A DNA stretch of 64,000 nucleotides from assembly GCA_000934455.1 (NCBI GenBank), contig KN882226.1, forward strand, positions 5,755 to 69,754, read 5' to 3'. The first letter of the stretch is position 1; each line of letters begins with the position of its first letter. Origin of the DNA: Apostichopus parvimensis. Lineage: Eukaryota; Echinodermata; Holothuroidea; Aspidochirotida; Stichopodidae. Position numbers and translations under genes: made by a program. Positions 10,701 through 25,700 of the stretch are shown piece by piece. Below the pieces are notes generated by a model. It was not told the origin of the DNA, ran no database searches, and saw nothing but the letters and a program-made list of their open reading frames with translations.

Positions 10701-13700
10701 ATTGGAGTGTTTGTACCATGTTTCACTCCCTAATATTCTGTAAGAGAACTCCATTGCAAGGAATTGCAAACCCACACATTTCCTACCCATAAACAGGGTC
10801 AATTTGTATAAAATTATAGCAGACTAGTGTTTGGCCTTTTTTTCATGGTGTCAATTTAGCCAGTTACTGCACAGAAAAACAGGCCAACCCAAAGTTGAAT
10901 CTTTGATCTACTTTTAAAAGAAATTGACTATGCTAACATTTGTACCATGACAGACCTTTGGCAGCAACAGTATCTTTACAAATTATGCCTAATATTCTGG
11001 GCATTTCTTTTTCTGTCCTATGTTTGCCTAAATATGCTTCCTTATAAATCCCTCCTATTATCTTTCAATAATTGTCACATTTACTGTACCTGTACATGCT
11101 GTACAGAAACCTTGAATACTTTTCATACACATATTAATTTCATGAATGTTTCACATCATTTTATGATTTTCTTTGTTTTTTTTAAAATGTAAAACTTAAC
11201 TATGTATAATTAAAAAACGTAATTCATATACCATAGAGCTGCATGGTTTGTTGACATACAGTGCAATGAGTAATATTGAAACAAACTTCTTTGATAAATC
11301 ACCGACTTTACGTACAGTGCAACGGAGTGCACCATTCTGTCCCTGTTGTCAAGCAATCTTATAAATTAAGATTAAAATCTCTTAGCTTGCAATACTTAAA
11401 GATACATACTGGATATGCAGCTCTAACTTATTTTGATAGTGGGTGGATCAGTGTACATTGGAGGCAATGCTGTACATTTATAGCACATCTTGCCATATCT
11501 TGTCAAGATGCCTGACATTGCTGTTCAGGAACTGTGATTAAAATGTTAGCTGATAATTTATGAAGCAGATTCTAGACACTTAGGTTTTTAGAATTAAATT
11601 TATGATACATTAATAAATTGAGTTAATAATCTTCACTTGAATTGATGAAATATTCTGATCAACTACAATCTTATTTTGAGAAAAGTTGGCAAGGACAATA
11701 AAAACTGGCAGCCATACACAAATAACATATTTGTGTACTTTACTGTTTCACCTTTTAGTAGAAACAAATACAGTCTTTATTTTTACTCCTATGTGCCTCC
11801 TCAACTTCCCCCAGAATCCCCCCCCCCACCCCTCCAACATTCACGATCTCTTACCAGGGATCAAACTGTAGATAGAGTATATCGTTAAAAGGTTAAATGC
11901 CCCACAAATGGTTTCTTCTGAGCCCTTGATGAAATTGATTTTATATTTCTTTAGCAACAGATGCCACTACCAATACCATGCATACTGAGGACAGCAGTAA
12001 GGAAACACATTTTGAAAATATCTCCAGCAGCAAATTTTCATTTAGTATGAATTTATAATTTATAATTTTGTTGGCATTTCTGTTCAATGTTACTTCTCTC
12101 TCTCTCTTCATTTTCTTTGCTCTTCTTTTTCTATCATGAAATCTCTAAAGTGAAAAGCAAAACTGAAGCAAAAACAGTAGTAGTTGTCACTATGTAAACT
12201 TGTTTATTTTGTAAACATGTGCTACTCTTATGACAATATTTTGATGTCAACCAAATCAGTTGCAGTGAAACTTGTTGTAGTCATCCATGCCATACCATCA
12301 CTTGTGAAAATTGCAACTTAATTAGTACAGGTTTACATAAATCTTCAAACGTTCACCCGAAAATCACAAAATGGAGTTCACAGGATTTCAAAATTATTTC
12401 CAGAAATATAGAGGGTGGTCAAAATTACATGATTAAGTATCCCAGGGAATAGACAAATGCTCAGACCAAAACAAGACTACAAAATTGGTTACCATTTCTG
12501 TGTTTTTTATAAACAAGAATTGTTACAAAAAGCATGCTACATTGAAGTTGAAAAGCAATGATCATCAGGAATTAGGTATAATTAAATATTCTGTACATAT
12601 TCTGTAAATATTCTGACCACTTGAAGGTTCCAAGAGTTTTGTATAAAATGGTACTGCATGCATGCTTCAAAACAATAAACAAAAAGAATAGTAGAATAAC
12701 AGCATGAACACTCTGATTAGCTAATGTGGTTGGCAAAATACTCTTCTATTGGCAGCAACTTATGTTTGCAGATCATTTGAAATACATTTGAAAGAAAGTT
12801 AGTAGAATACCAGCATGAACAGTCTGATAGTGTTCTTTATTCTTCTACTGGCAGCATTGTAGTAATACCTTTCAAAAAAAAAAAAAAACTCATGTTAGCA
12901 CATCCTCTGGATATTTTAACAAATGTCAACTAGTAGAATACCAGCATGAACAGCTTATCAGGCTTTGATTTCTTACCTCTGAAACCCAAAAGGTAAGGAA
13001 CAATTACTGTGACATGCAAGAACCTTTGAAACTTGACAGTTATTAATGATAAGTATAGTATGGAACCATAGCAATTACAAATAGCTGATCAGGAAGGGTG
13101 ATTTGGGTAATCCCTACTCATCACTGGTGAAATGGAATCACTCAAGTTACTGTTTTCTCCTCAATAACTCGCTCACTGTATTTAATTGTCCCAAATCTCC
13201 AGCCGATATCACTTAAAACAGTCTCAACAGTTTAACCAACATATCTATCACAGCAACAAGTTGAAGATTGGGAGGTGTGGGATTGTTGGGAGGGGTAGAA
13301 ATGCTTGAAAAAGTTTGTAAGTTTAGTGTTTGATGCTTAGTGTGTTTCCTCTTCAGTTTCCGCATTTATGCTAAAAGTAAGACAATTTAGCTTCATTGAG
13401 CTTTATGGACATGCAGGACCATGTGTTCTTCTCTTAGAACAAGGTTAAGTGTAGTTTACAAGAACCAACCAATCTGTTTCTATCTGCTTGATATTTTATG
13501 TTTATTCTGTAACCTCACTGTCATTGAAGAAAGGTTCTCTTGAGTGTGAATTTGTAAGCAGTTTACTCTGTCCACACACACTAAGAGAAACATGATGCAG
13601 GTATTAAACTCCAGAAACATCAAAATGCTCCTAACTGCCAGCAATATCCATGCATGTGAAATATCTAACACTTAACCTAAATATCATGAGCCATCTCAAT

Positions 13701-16700
13701 CTGCATGCTGCTAAAAATGTTTTGTATGGTAAATAACCAATGGCTTACTAACAATAATCTGCACACAAAAATACAGACATTCTGTCTTGTGCTATAATAT
13801 TTATTGAAATGTAGAGGAGGTATATATTTGAAATAGTCAGCATAATGCCTGCAGACTTACAGTAAGTTCACTTTTGATGTCCTGTTTATAAATATTTATA
13901 TTTATACTGGAAATAAATAAATGAAATGAAAGGTTTGTTGGTTGGTTGGTGTAGTACAGGGGACTTGACAAGGACTGACACTGGAACAATTGTAAAACCC
14001 AAAGAGTGTGAATTGTTTGTAATCTTCATACTGTAGAAATATTTTGACTTAAATAGAAAAGTGTAGAGATCGGTTAAAGTCCATTAAAATCAAGTTGACT
14101 CAAATAAGTCTTAAATTTACTCAGGAAAGACATAACCTTTATAGTAGGACCAGAACACATAACAAGAATTCCAAATACTGTACATTCATAGAGACCATCA
14201 TCAGTGTAATTGTAAACAATTGTGCCAGAAATGTTATCTTTGACAGTTTTGAGGTTTGACTACTTGCTGTGACACGAAGCCAAATTGTCTTGTAAGTCTT
14301 TGCTGAATTGGAAAACTGGCATCACTTCTTTCACAATTACATATAAGTCGGTGGACTTCATACTTGAAAGAGCATTTATCTCCAAACACCGGAAAACTGG
14401 AAGCACTGGAGCTGTGTTAGAAGATGCTGAACTTTGGTTGCTAGGCCGTATCCTGGTAACCAAACAAATTCTGAAATTGTTTTTGCCCATTTTCCTCGTT
14501 TGAGACATCACTTTGAAGAATTTATCAACCGAATCTGACACAATGGCCTGGAATTTGCCAAAGATATTGGTGATGTGGCATGCAGTTGACCCTTATGGAC
14601 TCCTGTGCTGTATAAAGAGATAAATGGCATACAGTTACACTAATTCATGCCAATACTACATCTCTATACTGTCCTCCCAAATTATGCTTTAAAGCACTCA
14701 GAATGACAGTATGATTAGTTCCTAACCTTGATGATCTGATAGAAACATGATATTCATACTTTCAGTATAAGTGCTTTAAAGCACTCATACTGACAACATG
14801 AACATTTCCTAACCTTGATAATCTGATAGGAACATGATATTCATACTGTTCAAATTGTCATTATAAGTGAGCTTCAAAGCACTCATACTGACAGTATGAA
14901 CAGTTCCTAACCGTGATCTGATAGGAACATGATATTCATACTACTCATACTGTCAGGATGAATTTTTTTAAGTGGAAAATGAAAGGTCCTGTACAGCTTA
15001 TAACACATTTTTCCCAACTGGATGTTCTTGATTTACCAGCCCATGTCACCTAAGTTGTTTATTTGGCATGTAGCAGTTAATGGCAATTATTCAATGGCTG
15101 AATCCAGAACTGTAGTGACTAAAGCATTTTCTTAGCTCTTCTGCTTTTGTTTATTGGTTTTTGGTTTATTGTTTTCATCGTTTTGGCAATTACAATTTAT
15201 TACTAAAATCCTTAATGAGCATCATATTGAATTCTTTGGGACAAAATTCCCTTAAACAATTTCACCGGCAATTCACATTAGCATGTTTTAAGTCCTGACC
15301 TAAACTCACAGCAGTTCTCTTGTATGTGAGCTGTTATTCAGTGTCGTTGTGAATGGACAAAACAAGTTCTGTTTAAGACGTTGAATTGTCTTACTAATAC
15401 AACAAATCCACTCAGTATTGAGGACAATACTGTAGTGTATAAGTAGAATTCGTTTATATTAAACAGTGCATTTATAGCATATAACCATGACTGCTTATAT
15501 AATTAATGATAGTTATTCTACCAGTATTTAAGCATCTCAGAAAAAAACTATTCTGAAAATTAGTGGCCCAAGACCCACAGAAAATGTTTTGGTCTTGCAG
15601 TCTTGAGTTTTTTGCCAGTTTAGGGATCAGTACTTTACTGGTATAAGTTTGCTCTTCATTTTCCATTTAGTCTTACTTTCTATTGTTTCGTTTTATGCAA
15701 ATTCATATTGACTGGATATTTTACCCAAACATTTCTTGCCCTACAGTACCATTTCTTGTTTATTTTATATGTGAAATACTGTATGTTTTGTGCATATTGA
15801 AGTATTTTCTTGTGTAATGTCAATTGGGAAATTCACTGGTAGGTCTTTTTTGCAGTTCTTTCACATAGAACTGACCGTGAGTGCACATGCAGGTTCAATT
15901 GCTGCACTGAATACCACATACATTAATTAATGCCAGTATATGGTGTGTTTAATTTCCTTTAAAGACCAACATTGTTCATCTCATGCACAAAAATGAAACA
16001 CCTACTAGTGAATTAATCACATTTCAAGGCACTGCAATACACATAAATATGAGTTCTTATACAGTATGTAGAAAGTGGTTTGATATGTTCATGGTTGTGA
16101 GTGTGTGCCTTGCATTGCTTTCATATTTTTATTACATATTTTATTATGTGTTAATTTTTAATCTCTGTGTCATGCTTCATATATGGCTTAGTTCATGTGG
16201 TTATTTCAATGTACACCAAATTTTCAAAACAACGTGGTATTTAGCATAATTCAATCCTTCCAACAAAAAAGGATAAGTATACTGTCCAGTACTGTAGGTA
16301 ATATTTTGTCAGTGAATAGCAAATCATAGGTTCTTTGGTAATTGGGGATCTTTCTTTCCTGAAGTTCCTTTTATTTGCTTATTGCTGTGTACCCTCTAAT
16401 GTATCTTTTCAATAGTTGATACATGAATTTCATGATATATACTCTAGAAATCTGCATTATTTTCTTAAAAATAAATGCTTAACTCACTGTTAATGTTTTT
16501 GTCTCCTGGAGAAATTCCTTTTGATATACAGTATAGTATATACCGTAAGGTACAAAACATCATGATCATGCCATGTTTTCCTTTCAATACAGAACAGTTA
16601 TGTGTAGCATGCAATTACCTGTTGAAAATTTGGATGAAATATTGCATGTTAGTGAGGTCTGCTTGCTGATTAAATTTTTGTTCACCCCCTGTGAGAAATA

Positions 16701-19700
16701 TTGAATTTTCCCAGTTTATCCTATTCTGCATTTTGGACTGTGGTGGCATTATCATTTCATTTCTTTCAGCTACTGAATCAACTACTGAGGTACCGACACC
16801 CACACCTACCAAGAAGCCAGGTAATAAGTGAGAAGCATCTCATTTACTGTACCTTATGAACACAATCACCTATATGATTCTAGGTTGATTGTTTCTTACA
16901 ATTCTTGTTTCTCCCTGGTTGTTTTGTGCTTACTGTGTGATTGTTCTATTTTAAGCTTAACTATTTAAGTTCTACTAGGAGTGAGTGCTTCTGTGATGGT
17001 TTTGTCTTATATGCTCTGTGCTAGCTAATACACTGCACTAACATCAAATGCACTCTTCTGTTATCCTATCGTATCTAACACTGCATGTCCCCTATTTGTT
17101 TGCTTTGCACTAACAGCTACTGTAATCTCATTCGTACAGTAGTTTAAGTACAATGATGGTAGGTTTAGCGCCTCACTGGTGGAAATCTCAAATTGCTACT
17201 GCCTCTCTGCTAAATTAATATTGCTATCATACAAGCTTACAGTAATACACAATAAATTGAACATATTGACATTTACCAAAAGTTCCAGCGAAACAATAAT
17301 GTAAAGCAGCCATTTCAGGAACTTTTTCTCAAGTTAGTGATAAATTTCTCTTTTTTGAGATATACAGTACCATGAGGTCAGCATTGTTTTATGCAGGATT
17401 CTGCATAACAGAAGTATACAGGGGAGGCAAAATCTTGAAGCTGTTTGTGTCCAGCAGATGCAACCTTACTTTTTAAGGGGAAAAAACATATTACACGTTT
17501 ACAAAACATCTAAAAACTTATCAATTACAAACTAGCATAAATGGTTTCTGCTGTGAACATTTCTTAATATCTTTTGAATCCAATCTTCTATGAAATATTT
17601 ACATGGATTTGCAACTTACATCACAGGGTGCATATGCCTACCATTTACCTATAGAGGCTATGTGGGGCATCCTGCTGCATAGTATGAGAACATTGCACAT
17701 TGTCCAGAATTTGACATTTCTTTGCTGTGTTTTTAGTCACAGTTTATGCATCTGACTTATTACATGATACTACTGTAAGCAATGCTTTCTTTGCAAAGAA
17801 ACCGAAATATCAACAGGAGTCATGCCACTAAATTATTGTAGGGGATATTTTTAAATGACCATTATTATTATTGCTAATGCCAGGTACGCAGTTAGGTTTT
17901 AAAATCCTAATAACAATGCTGGATAGTCTATTTTTAACTGATGCAAGGAGCACATTCTGAGTGTCCTGGTGAAAGTTGCATGCTTCCACTTCCATACACA
18001 CTGACAGCGAATTGTTTGGTCTGCTTTATCACTTCTTTTTTCCTTGGATTAGAACTTACATGGTGATGTGAAGTTAACATATGTTGATAGTGATATTGTG
18101 AGTCATATTCATATGCATCCCAATCTTGTAGTTAAAAAATGTAATTGATTTTGAAGAAAAACGTGAAACATTTGAAAGTGCACTTCTATTACAATTTTAT
18201 GTGTCAAATGAACATAATCCTTTTAGATAATATGGGCAAGTAGTTTACATATTATATATATTGGTTTGAAATTTAGAGGAATTGCCCACCATTCTGCAGT
18301 TGTGAGAAAGGAGATAGGGCAAATCATATTTTGGTGTATAAACAATACTGTAATGCTGAATATGACACCTAAACTAATAGTGACAATTAACTCACAATTA
18401 TCTTACAAACTTAATTGTTGTTGGATCACTACTGACAAGGATCAATCACAGAACTTAAAGTAGTTCATTAAGTTGGGATACACATTTTCTTGTAAATGTT
18501 GAGTACTCAACGTTTTGTAAAGTTTTTAGTAAATTTTGAATTCATGTGAGTTACAAGTTCATTTTAACCATTTTGTGTCCATAGGTTTAATTAAGAGTTA
18601 CCTTAAAGATTTCTTTACTTGTTCATTTGGTTGCAAATAGCTTGTTTTGTTAGAGCAGCTACTTCTTGTTTTGGATTTGGCGCTATATAAATCCACTATA
18701 TTATTACTTTTAGTTGAGTTCTTGTAGAGGCATCTTAGTTTGAATTTTCAGACAAGTATTGCTTTCCCTGTTGATTTGTTAAGGTGGTGTCCATTCACTT
18801 GTTTGTAAAGCAAGGTCTGCCTTTATTTTCCTAGGTGAAGCAAATAACTTCTCATTGTTTGTGGATTATCATTTGAAAATCAAACACTTTATAATGTAAG
18901 ACGCATTGTATATTGATTCCAATAATAATTCATATTCCACAACAGTTTGCAGTTCAGTACCTTTATGAAAATATGAATTACAAGATAATGTATCTCTAAC
19001 TTTGAATATCATACACAGTTCTCAAAATTACCTTGTGCAAAGTTAATGAGTATGTAATTCAGTTCCTTCTCACAAATTTCCATTCCTCTTTGGGAAGGTG
19101 GAATGGAAAAGCTTTCTTTCCATTCTGCTGATAGTATGTCTCGGAAGTAACTTCTTAAGCAGCTTTAAACCCAACAGCGTGGTTTCACTGGGGCCCGGGG
19201 ATTAATTTGCTGTATTTGTATTCTGTACATCATTCATATTTGACATAATTATTATAAAATTGTGCCATTGGAATGTTCCCATGAAGCAATATGTAGTAGT
19301 TGTTATTGTAGTTTGGAAGGAAAATTGGAGTTAATGGAAGTAAAAATCAATCTCCTAAGGCTAAGCTCAGACTGGCATACAAGTTTTTTACCTCACAGCA
19401 AGTCTCAACATTAATGTCTGGTGGCTTCCAAATGGTGAATTGGAAGCCACCCGACGACGTGTAAGTTGTAATTCAAAAGCCCTTACGGACTTCTCCCACA
19501 TTTTTGGTCACTCAAGCGTCGTAAAAGTAACTGCTGATTAATATTATTATAATGTGAAAATATTGATCCTCTGCTTTATCATACGTCATCCAAGAAGCAT
19601 TGGTTTAGATAAGTGTGGACAATGCCTTCATTAATGTAATGTCATGCTATAGGCACACATGAACCTGCATGTGATGAGGTATAATCATGCAAACATAGCT

Positions 19701-22700
19701 CTGAACACTATTTTAGTGGCGTGCAATATGGAACCTTATGTTTGTTGTGATCTTCGGATGTCCAAGCCCTGATTTGGAAACCAAAACAAAGCCTTGGTAA
19801 ATTCTGTAGCTAACAGTCTTCTCCTCTTCCTTCATTTTCTGTTACCCTTCCAAAGTTTTACAGCTGCTGATAATAAGACAAAGTTTGGTTTATAATTATA
19901 TTTTTTGTAAACAGAAACAATTGCAACACATATGTGTCACATCAATGCAGATCATCTCATGGTGGAAACGTCAACTATTGTTTTAAATACTCAGTAATTA
20001 GTTTTTTTAGCACTTAACAGATGTCAACAAACTAATCATGTTATTTGACCAATATAGCTGGTCTCTCATTTCCCTTCATTTTACTGCACCCTATATATTC
20101 TTGTACCCCATATCAAATTCAGATATATGTATGTATCTATGTCCACATTACATATATTTATAGCTATTTATATGTACTGATAAGAACATTTTTGTTTTTC
20201 CCTGTGGTGAGAATAAAATAATTGGTGTTTGGATTCCAACTATGTAATAGCTGTAACATCACATTTAATACTTTGTTTTGCGGTGTTAGGTGCTTCATTG
20301 AATTTGTTTCCTTGCAATGAAGCATTGCAATCATGCCCCTTTAACTTAACCACTGTTTACTGTAAACAAGCTCCAGTCCTGCTGGGCCTTAAATGTTTCA
20401 TTACAATGAATTTTCTGGAAAATGACTGTCCTTATATCTTATTCTACTCGTTAGAATTTTAAAATGTGCCAGAATTTTTCCAGTTAACTAATCGTTTAAT
20501 TAATATAAATATGAAAACATTTCTGGCAGACACAAGGTAGAAGCAAAATGGAGTTATCACTAACTTGCTCACCGTAACCTTTATGTGGTGAAAAAAGGTA
20601 GGTTGTCTTTAAAGGAGGTGCAACCTAAACATTACTGAACTTCCTTAAAACAGCAGTAAGAAAAAAATATCTCACTTGCAAGGTTGAAGACTTGATCAAG
20701 ATTGAATGTGATATCATCCAACCACCTTTGTTTCCCTTTTCTTTGTTTCCTTTAGTTTTGGATATATTTATTTTTCGAAATGTATATGTGTTTTGTCATT
20801 TCTGAATCTAAGATATTGGTATTGGTTTCACCTCAGTGTGTTAAAGAAGCCTGTTGTTCCTTTACTGGTCAAAGGACATTGAGGTCAACTTCATATGATC
20901 CATGGCAAGTTATATCACTATATGCCTGGATATGATTATTCAAGTAACCCTAGAACTATTCAGTGAAATAAAAAGAAATTGTCTTTAGCAGTAAACATCT
21001 TTCTTTTCTTCTTTATTGCAGATCCTTTCCCAATATGGGTCATTATCCTCATTATTGTTGTGGTGTTGGCAGTTGTCATTGGAGTGATAGCAGTGATAAT
21101 GTACAAGAAGGGTAAGTTTGACTTTAACATTACATTTGAAAGATATTTACAGGATTGAAACTTTCCATTTACACAGGAATCAGTGGAATGCTGAAGCACA
21201 AGTTTGAATTTGTGTAACATTCAATTGACTTTTGCTCATATATTTTAGGTCTCCTTTTTCCGCCATTTATTTGTGCCTTTTATGGTAAACATCCCCCATG
21301 TACATAAATTACAGAATGTAAGCAATGTGTTGGAGGCTTGTAATTCCAGTTACTAAATGCATTGAGAAAAGTCTTGGATAATATAAACCGAATATAAACA
21401 ATATACCCTTAAGACATGTAAGTAGGTGGCTTTTTAGTACATTTTTGCAGAATATGCATCCTTAATGCAGTGTGAACCATCCTCTTTGTCTGGTACCTAA
21501 TAGAGACTGTCAAAAAGTACACATAATTGGAGCACCACATTGCATTTATAAACCTGAAGCTCACTAATAGATTTAAAAAAATAAGCGTGTATCACGCAAC
21601 AGTGCAAATAAGGATTAAAGTTTAATCTGACCACGCAATGGATCCATGTCGCTCACAGAAAGGGAACCAAAACAAACTTCATCAAAGCAGTGCTAAAATC
21701 TCATTTCTGATGGTGGATGTCAAAGTTAGTTTGAGGTCAAGAAAGGTAAAACTCTGAAAACTTTGTCAATCTAATAATAGCAAGAGTAATGCATTGATGA
21801 ACTCACTTAAGTACTACTGTATATACTGTAGTGCATGAACCTGCCTGATCCCTTAGAACCAGGGTCTTGAAGTCTACACTAACGAAATATTTGTCTGGAA
21901 GGTTAGAATTGAAATTTCTCTTACAAAGTGTAGCAAGGCATCACAAAGCCATTGGCCAAAACTATTTATCTACAAGTTTTTATAAGAATGGTAGTATACA
22001 TACTTCCTCTACACATTGCATTGAAAATCTTTCACGTCACAGTATGCATAAACATCATCCATTATTTTGACATTGCTGTTGGGAAATTTGACTACCATGT
22101 TTGTTTCAAATATATTTAGAAATAACATTCAATGAACTATGTTGTTTTTTTTAACAAGATTCATTTTGACCATGTTAATGTGGCATTTCTTATGATCTGC
22201 CCTTTTCGGGATTGTGATTTGTCAGTATGTTGTGTGCACTGACTTTCTAAGCTATCTCTTTAGTGACTGTAATTGTGAAAATATTCCACCTAAATTCTTG
22301 GATGAATGTTGGAATAGGCACAGTGTTTGCATTGTATAAAGGTTATCAATATTGTCTCTAAATTTTAGCATTGTAAAAATTGCTCATTGCAGTTCTTAAA
22401 AATTGGTTCAGATGCAGGCTCTGACCCTTCAAATTGTTCTTATTTTATTGAGGATTGTTAAGTAATATGAAAATATGAGATATCTCAGAATACGGAAAAA
22501 CAAAATTGTGAAGGTTGCAGAAAATTATTGTTGAACTACGAACAAGATTTTGACAAACAGGGTACGTATGCAACCTTATTTGGGGGCATTGCGATTGAAG
22601 TTTTATTGCATTGTGCACTTTCCAATCTGTTATTATACTTTTACATGATTTAACATTTACAATTTAAATGAATATTTCAATTGAACACCATCTACTGTAT

Positions 22701-25700
22701 GAAGTTGTGGGTGAGTGTTGCCTTTCATGGACAGTCATCTTTGGGGCAGATTCTCAAGGAAGCTGTGTATTTTGTCCATGCCTGCTTCTGACACTCCAAT
22801 TTCTCTCTATAAGACCGTAAGTTATAGTTCTATCATCTGATGAACAAGACCACTTTGATGTGAAGATATAACCTATACATTGTACAACTGATTTGACACA
22901 TGTCATCTTTATTCTATCAAGTTCAAAATGTGTGGATGGTATTCCTTTACTGATGATGTAGCCTCTTTGACCAATTTATAACGAGTTCCCAGTAAATGTG
23001 GCACATTGAGATGTTTATGCCCCAAAACACCGATGCTTTGTAATTTAACTGGCGTACGCTTTTGCTAGAAGACTGGTCTGTTTATCGCGAACATAACGTC
23101 TGGATGCGTTGCGAAAACCTACCATGAAGATACTGCAACAGTAGTTACGTATCGAAACTGTACCGCATCAGTGAAATTCGTGAATTTGGCCGATTTGATA
23201 AGGTGAGCAGTACAATAGATTATTTTGACAGTTTTCCTTTTTCCGCTGCATGGAACATGGCATTCATTCTCGTCCGCATCTTGCGAATCCTGAGTTTTGG
23301 GGGAGGGTTATCTGAGAGCTACTTGTCTTGGAATGATGGTCAAGTCTACTATCGGAATACATGCATGTTTCAAACATCTGTTGGTAGCTTTATTTGGTGA
23401 AATTTGAGCCCTTTTCACAGGCTATCGAGGTGAAATATCTTCCATAAATTCATAGACACTTCCAAAGTACAGGGCATCTGTGGTTCCCAGGATGCAGTAC
23501 TTTCTGAGTTTGCAAGATCCTGCATGGAGCCTGTATACTGCAATTTGGCTGAATTAATCATTTGGAATATAAAATAAATATGTTCATCGAAATTTATCAG
23601 AAACTTACAACCTCAAACAATTCTGCTACTTTAGTGTAACTCTCAAACTTCCCCCATGCTCTGTTTGTTAATGTGCCTTTGTTGTGCTGGTAAATAAACT
23701 TTTAAGCCATATTACTGCATTATCTTTTGTGCAACCTGGTGTTTTTGTGCAGTGCACTTGTTTGTTCAATATTAGGCAATCCACAGGGAATTTTCACAGG
23801 GAATTCCCCCTGTGCAATAACAGCTGTGAATTCCCATGGCATTGTAGCTTACAGGTTATCTGTGTCAATAGATATCTGATGTTATACCAAAAATAGCTCT
23901 AGCCAAATTTGTTTGACCTACAGACAGATAGAAATTAGAATTTGACCTGCTAGATTGATAATTGTATTTTTTAATCCTTGAACTCACATTTTGATGAAAT
24001 TGAGTCACAAATGTTTTGTTAAGCCCTGTTTTTCAATATGGAGTGCCTCCTGGCAATGTGGGGAGGGTTGGGAAAGGATAATGTGGAGGTGGTGATGAGG
24101 GGGGGGGGGGATGATGGGAAGGAAGGAAGGAGGGAATCAATGAGGCATAGTTTGTTCCATCATTTATCTTGATATATTGTTTTCCCTTAGCAGTACCTGT
24201 CCTTCCCAAGACAAGTAGACTCTCAGCGGTTGGGACGTATCTTGCCTCCTTATACAACTCTGCTCACTAAAAAGACAATCTAAAAGGCTCTCTAAAGAAG
24301 GATCACTTTAGTTGACCCTGAGGAGGAAAACATTCACAATATCCTGCCACATTTATTTTCTTCAGTTATAATGTCTTTCAGACTTCACGCTCAACAAATT
24401 AAAAGAAGGAATACCTTGGCACACTGTTTTGTAGTATACACTACTCACTAAAGAGTTTCACAATTTCCATCTAAATTTCACTTCAAAATTTAAATTATTT
24501 CATTTTCATATATAAGAAGGGCGACAAAGTCAAATCCACGTTTTCAGCACATTTCGTTCACACAGGTATATTTTTGTAACAGACCATAGGAGTTTACTGC
24601 ACAGTGGGAAATATGCTTCAGTTTTTAAGTTAAGTACGATTTAGTTGGTGCAGCAGCTTCTGTTGAAAACCATAAGACAAGGAAGCCATAAGGAAGTACT
24701 TGTTCTGTCCATTTATTACTGCATAGCACTTCACAACACACTTCTCAAAGTATATGGTAACAGCTTATAACCAAGTCCAAAGTCAAGGTGTCTGATGTTT
24801 TTATCTCTTTGGCAGGTGTTTTAATGAAACTTGAAGACAAGTCTCTGCTAAAGTTCATATTCTATTCATAATAAACCCTGTCTATATTCCCTTGAATGTT
24901 CTACTGTATACTTCAATGTGTCGTAAAAACACCAACTGCAAAGAAACTATGATGTGTTTGCATTGTACAGTACTTATGTAGTGTATGGAGCTGCCATATT
25001 CTTCGTAGTGATAAATTATTTATGTATAGTTTGCAAAACTTGCAAAATATTCTCAGAAGAATTTTGGGTGACATTGTTTAATAGCTACGTGGCATAAAGT
25101 ATATACATGGAAAGAGAATGTGAGAGAATAGCTTCAAATTTCTTTCATAAATAGATTATTGCCAGTACAGTAGTAGTGCATTTACCTACTAAAATGTAGT
25201 GCACTGAGTAATGATTGCCCTGATGAAACACAGTTTATAGTTTACAAATGAAAGGTACATGCAGGAAAAGAAACGGGGGAAGTGGTGGGAGGGGGAGGGG
25301 GAGATATGGCTAGAGACCTGTAAAACAGATGGGGGTATTTTCTTAGCCTAGAGTCTTTCCTAAACCATCACACAAACATCATCAGGATTTGTCATTTTTG
25401 GGGAGGCCTTTGTTTTGTTTGTGTTGACCAAAATTTCCCTATAGCAGTGTTAAAAGTTTACTTAAATGTCCTCATACATTCCACATTCTATTTTCATTCA
25501 CTTGTATAGTCTCTGTTATCAACAACATTAAGGTACGACAGATATGTGAAGAAGGAAGAGATAATATGTTGGTTCTTCCTGTGTTAATTAAAGCAGAAAA
25601 TATAAAGTTTAAAAGAGGAGGAAATTATTGACTAGATTGGCAGGATTTCAACATGCAGTGACTTCAGGATATGGAAATTATAATACTAAAAATAACAAAA

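Larger units (their letters stand above)
7786..11954 (+). other. Intron with minisatellite and hAT insertion
   Basis: Intron of the receptor gene. It holds the tandem repeats at 8310-8700, a (CTTG)n run near 8897-8922, and the hAT element 9097-10300. A C-rich run at 11806-11841 could form a G-quadruplex on the minus strand. No further exon is recognised. Confidence 0.6.
11997..16769 (+). other. Intron with tandem and dispersed repeats
   Basis: It holds tandem arrays at 12689-12955 and 14685-14962, a dispersed repeat at 14430-14520, a run of 15 A near 12875, and a (GTTG)n run near 13935-13950. Short ORFs at 14260-14541 lie on both strands of a repeat and are not convincing genes. Confidence 0.6.
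16821..21021 (+). other. Intron, mostly featureless
   Basis: No exon found. It holds a short LINE-type 3' tail (18660-18712) and a hairpin-bearing dispersed repeat (19421-19545). The remainder is AT-rich and strongly CpG-poor. Confidence 0.6.

Noticed and set aside
24191-24237. Exon-like block (ttttcccttag| ... ggac|gtatct) that would enter in phase 1 and leave in phase 2, like the micro-exon at 34729
   Set aside because: It would be a mutually exclusive alternative adapter, but the encoded residues show no recognisable feature and the site sits beside low-complexity DNA. Without RNA data it is not supportable.
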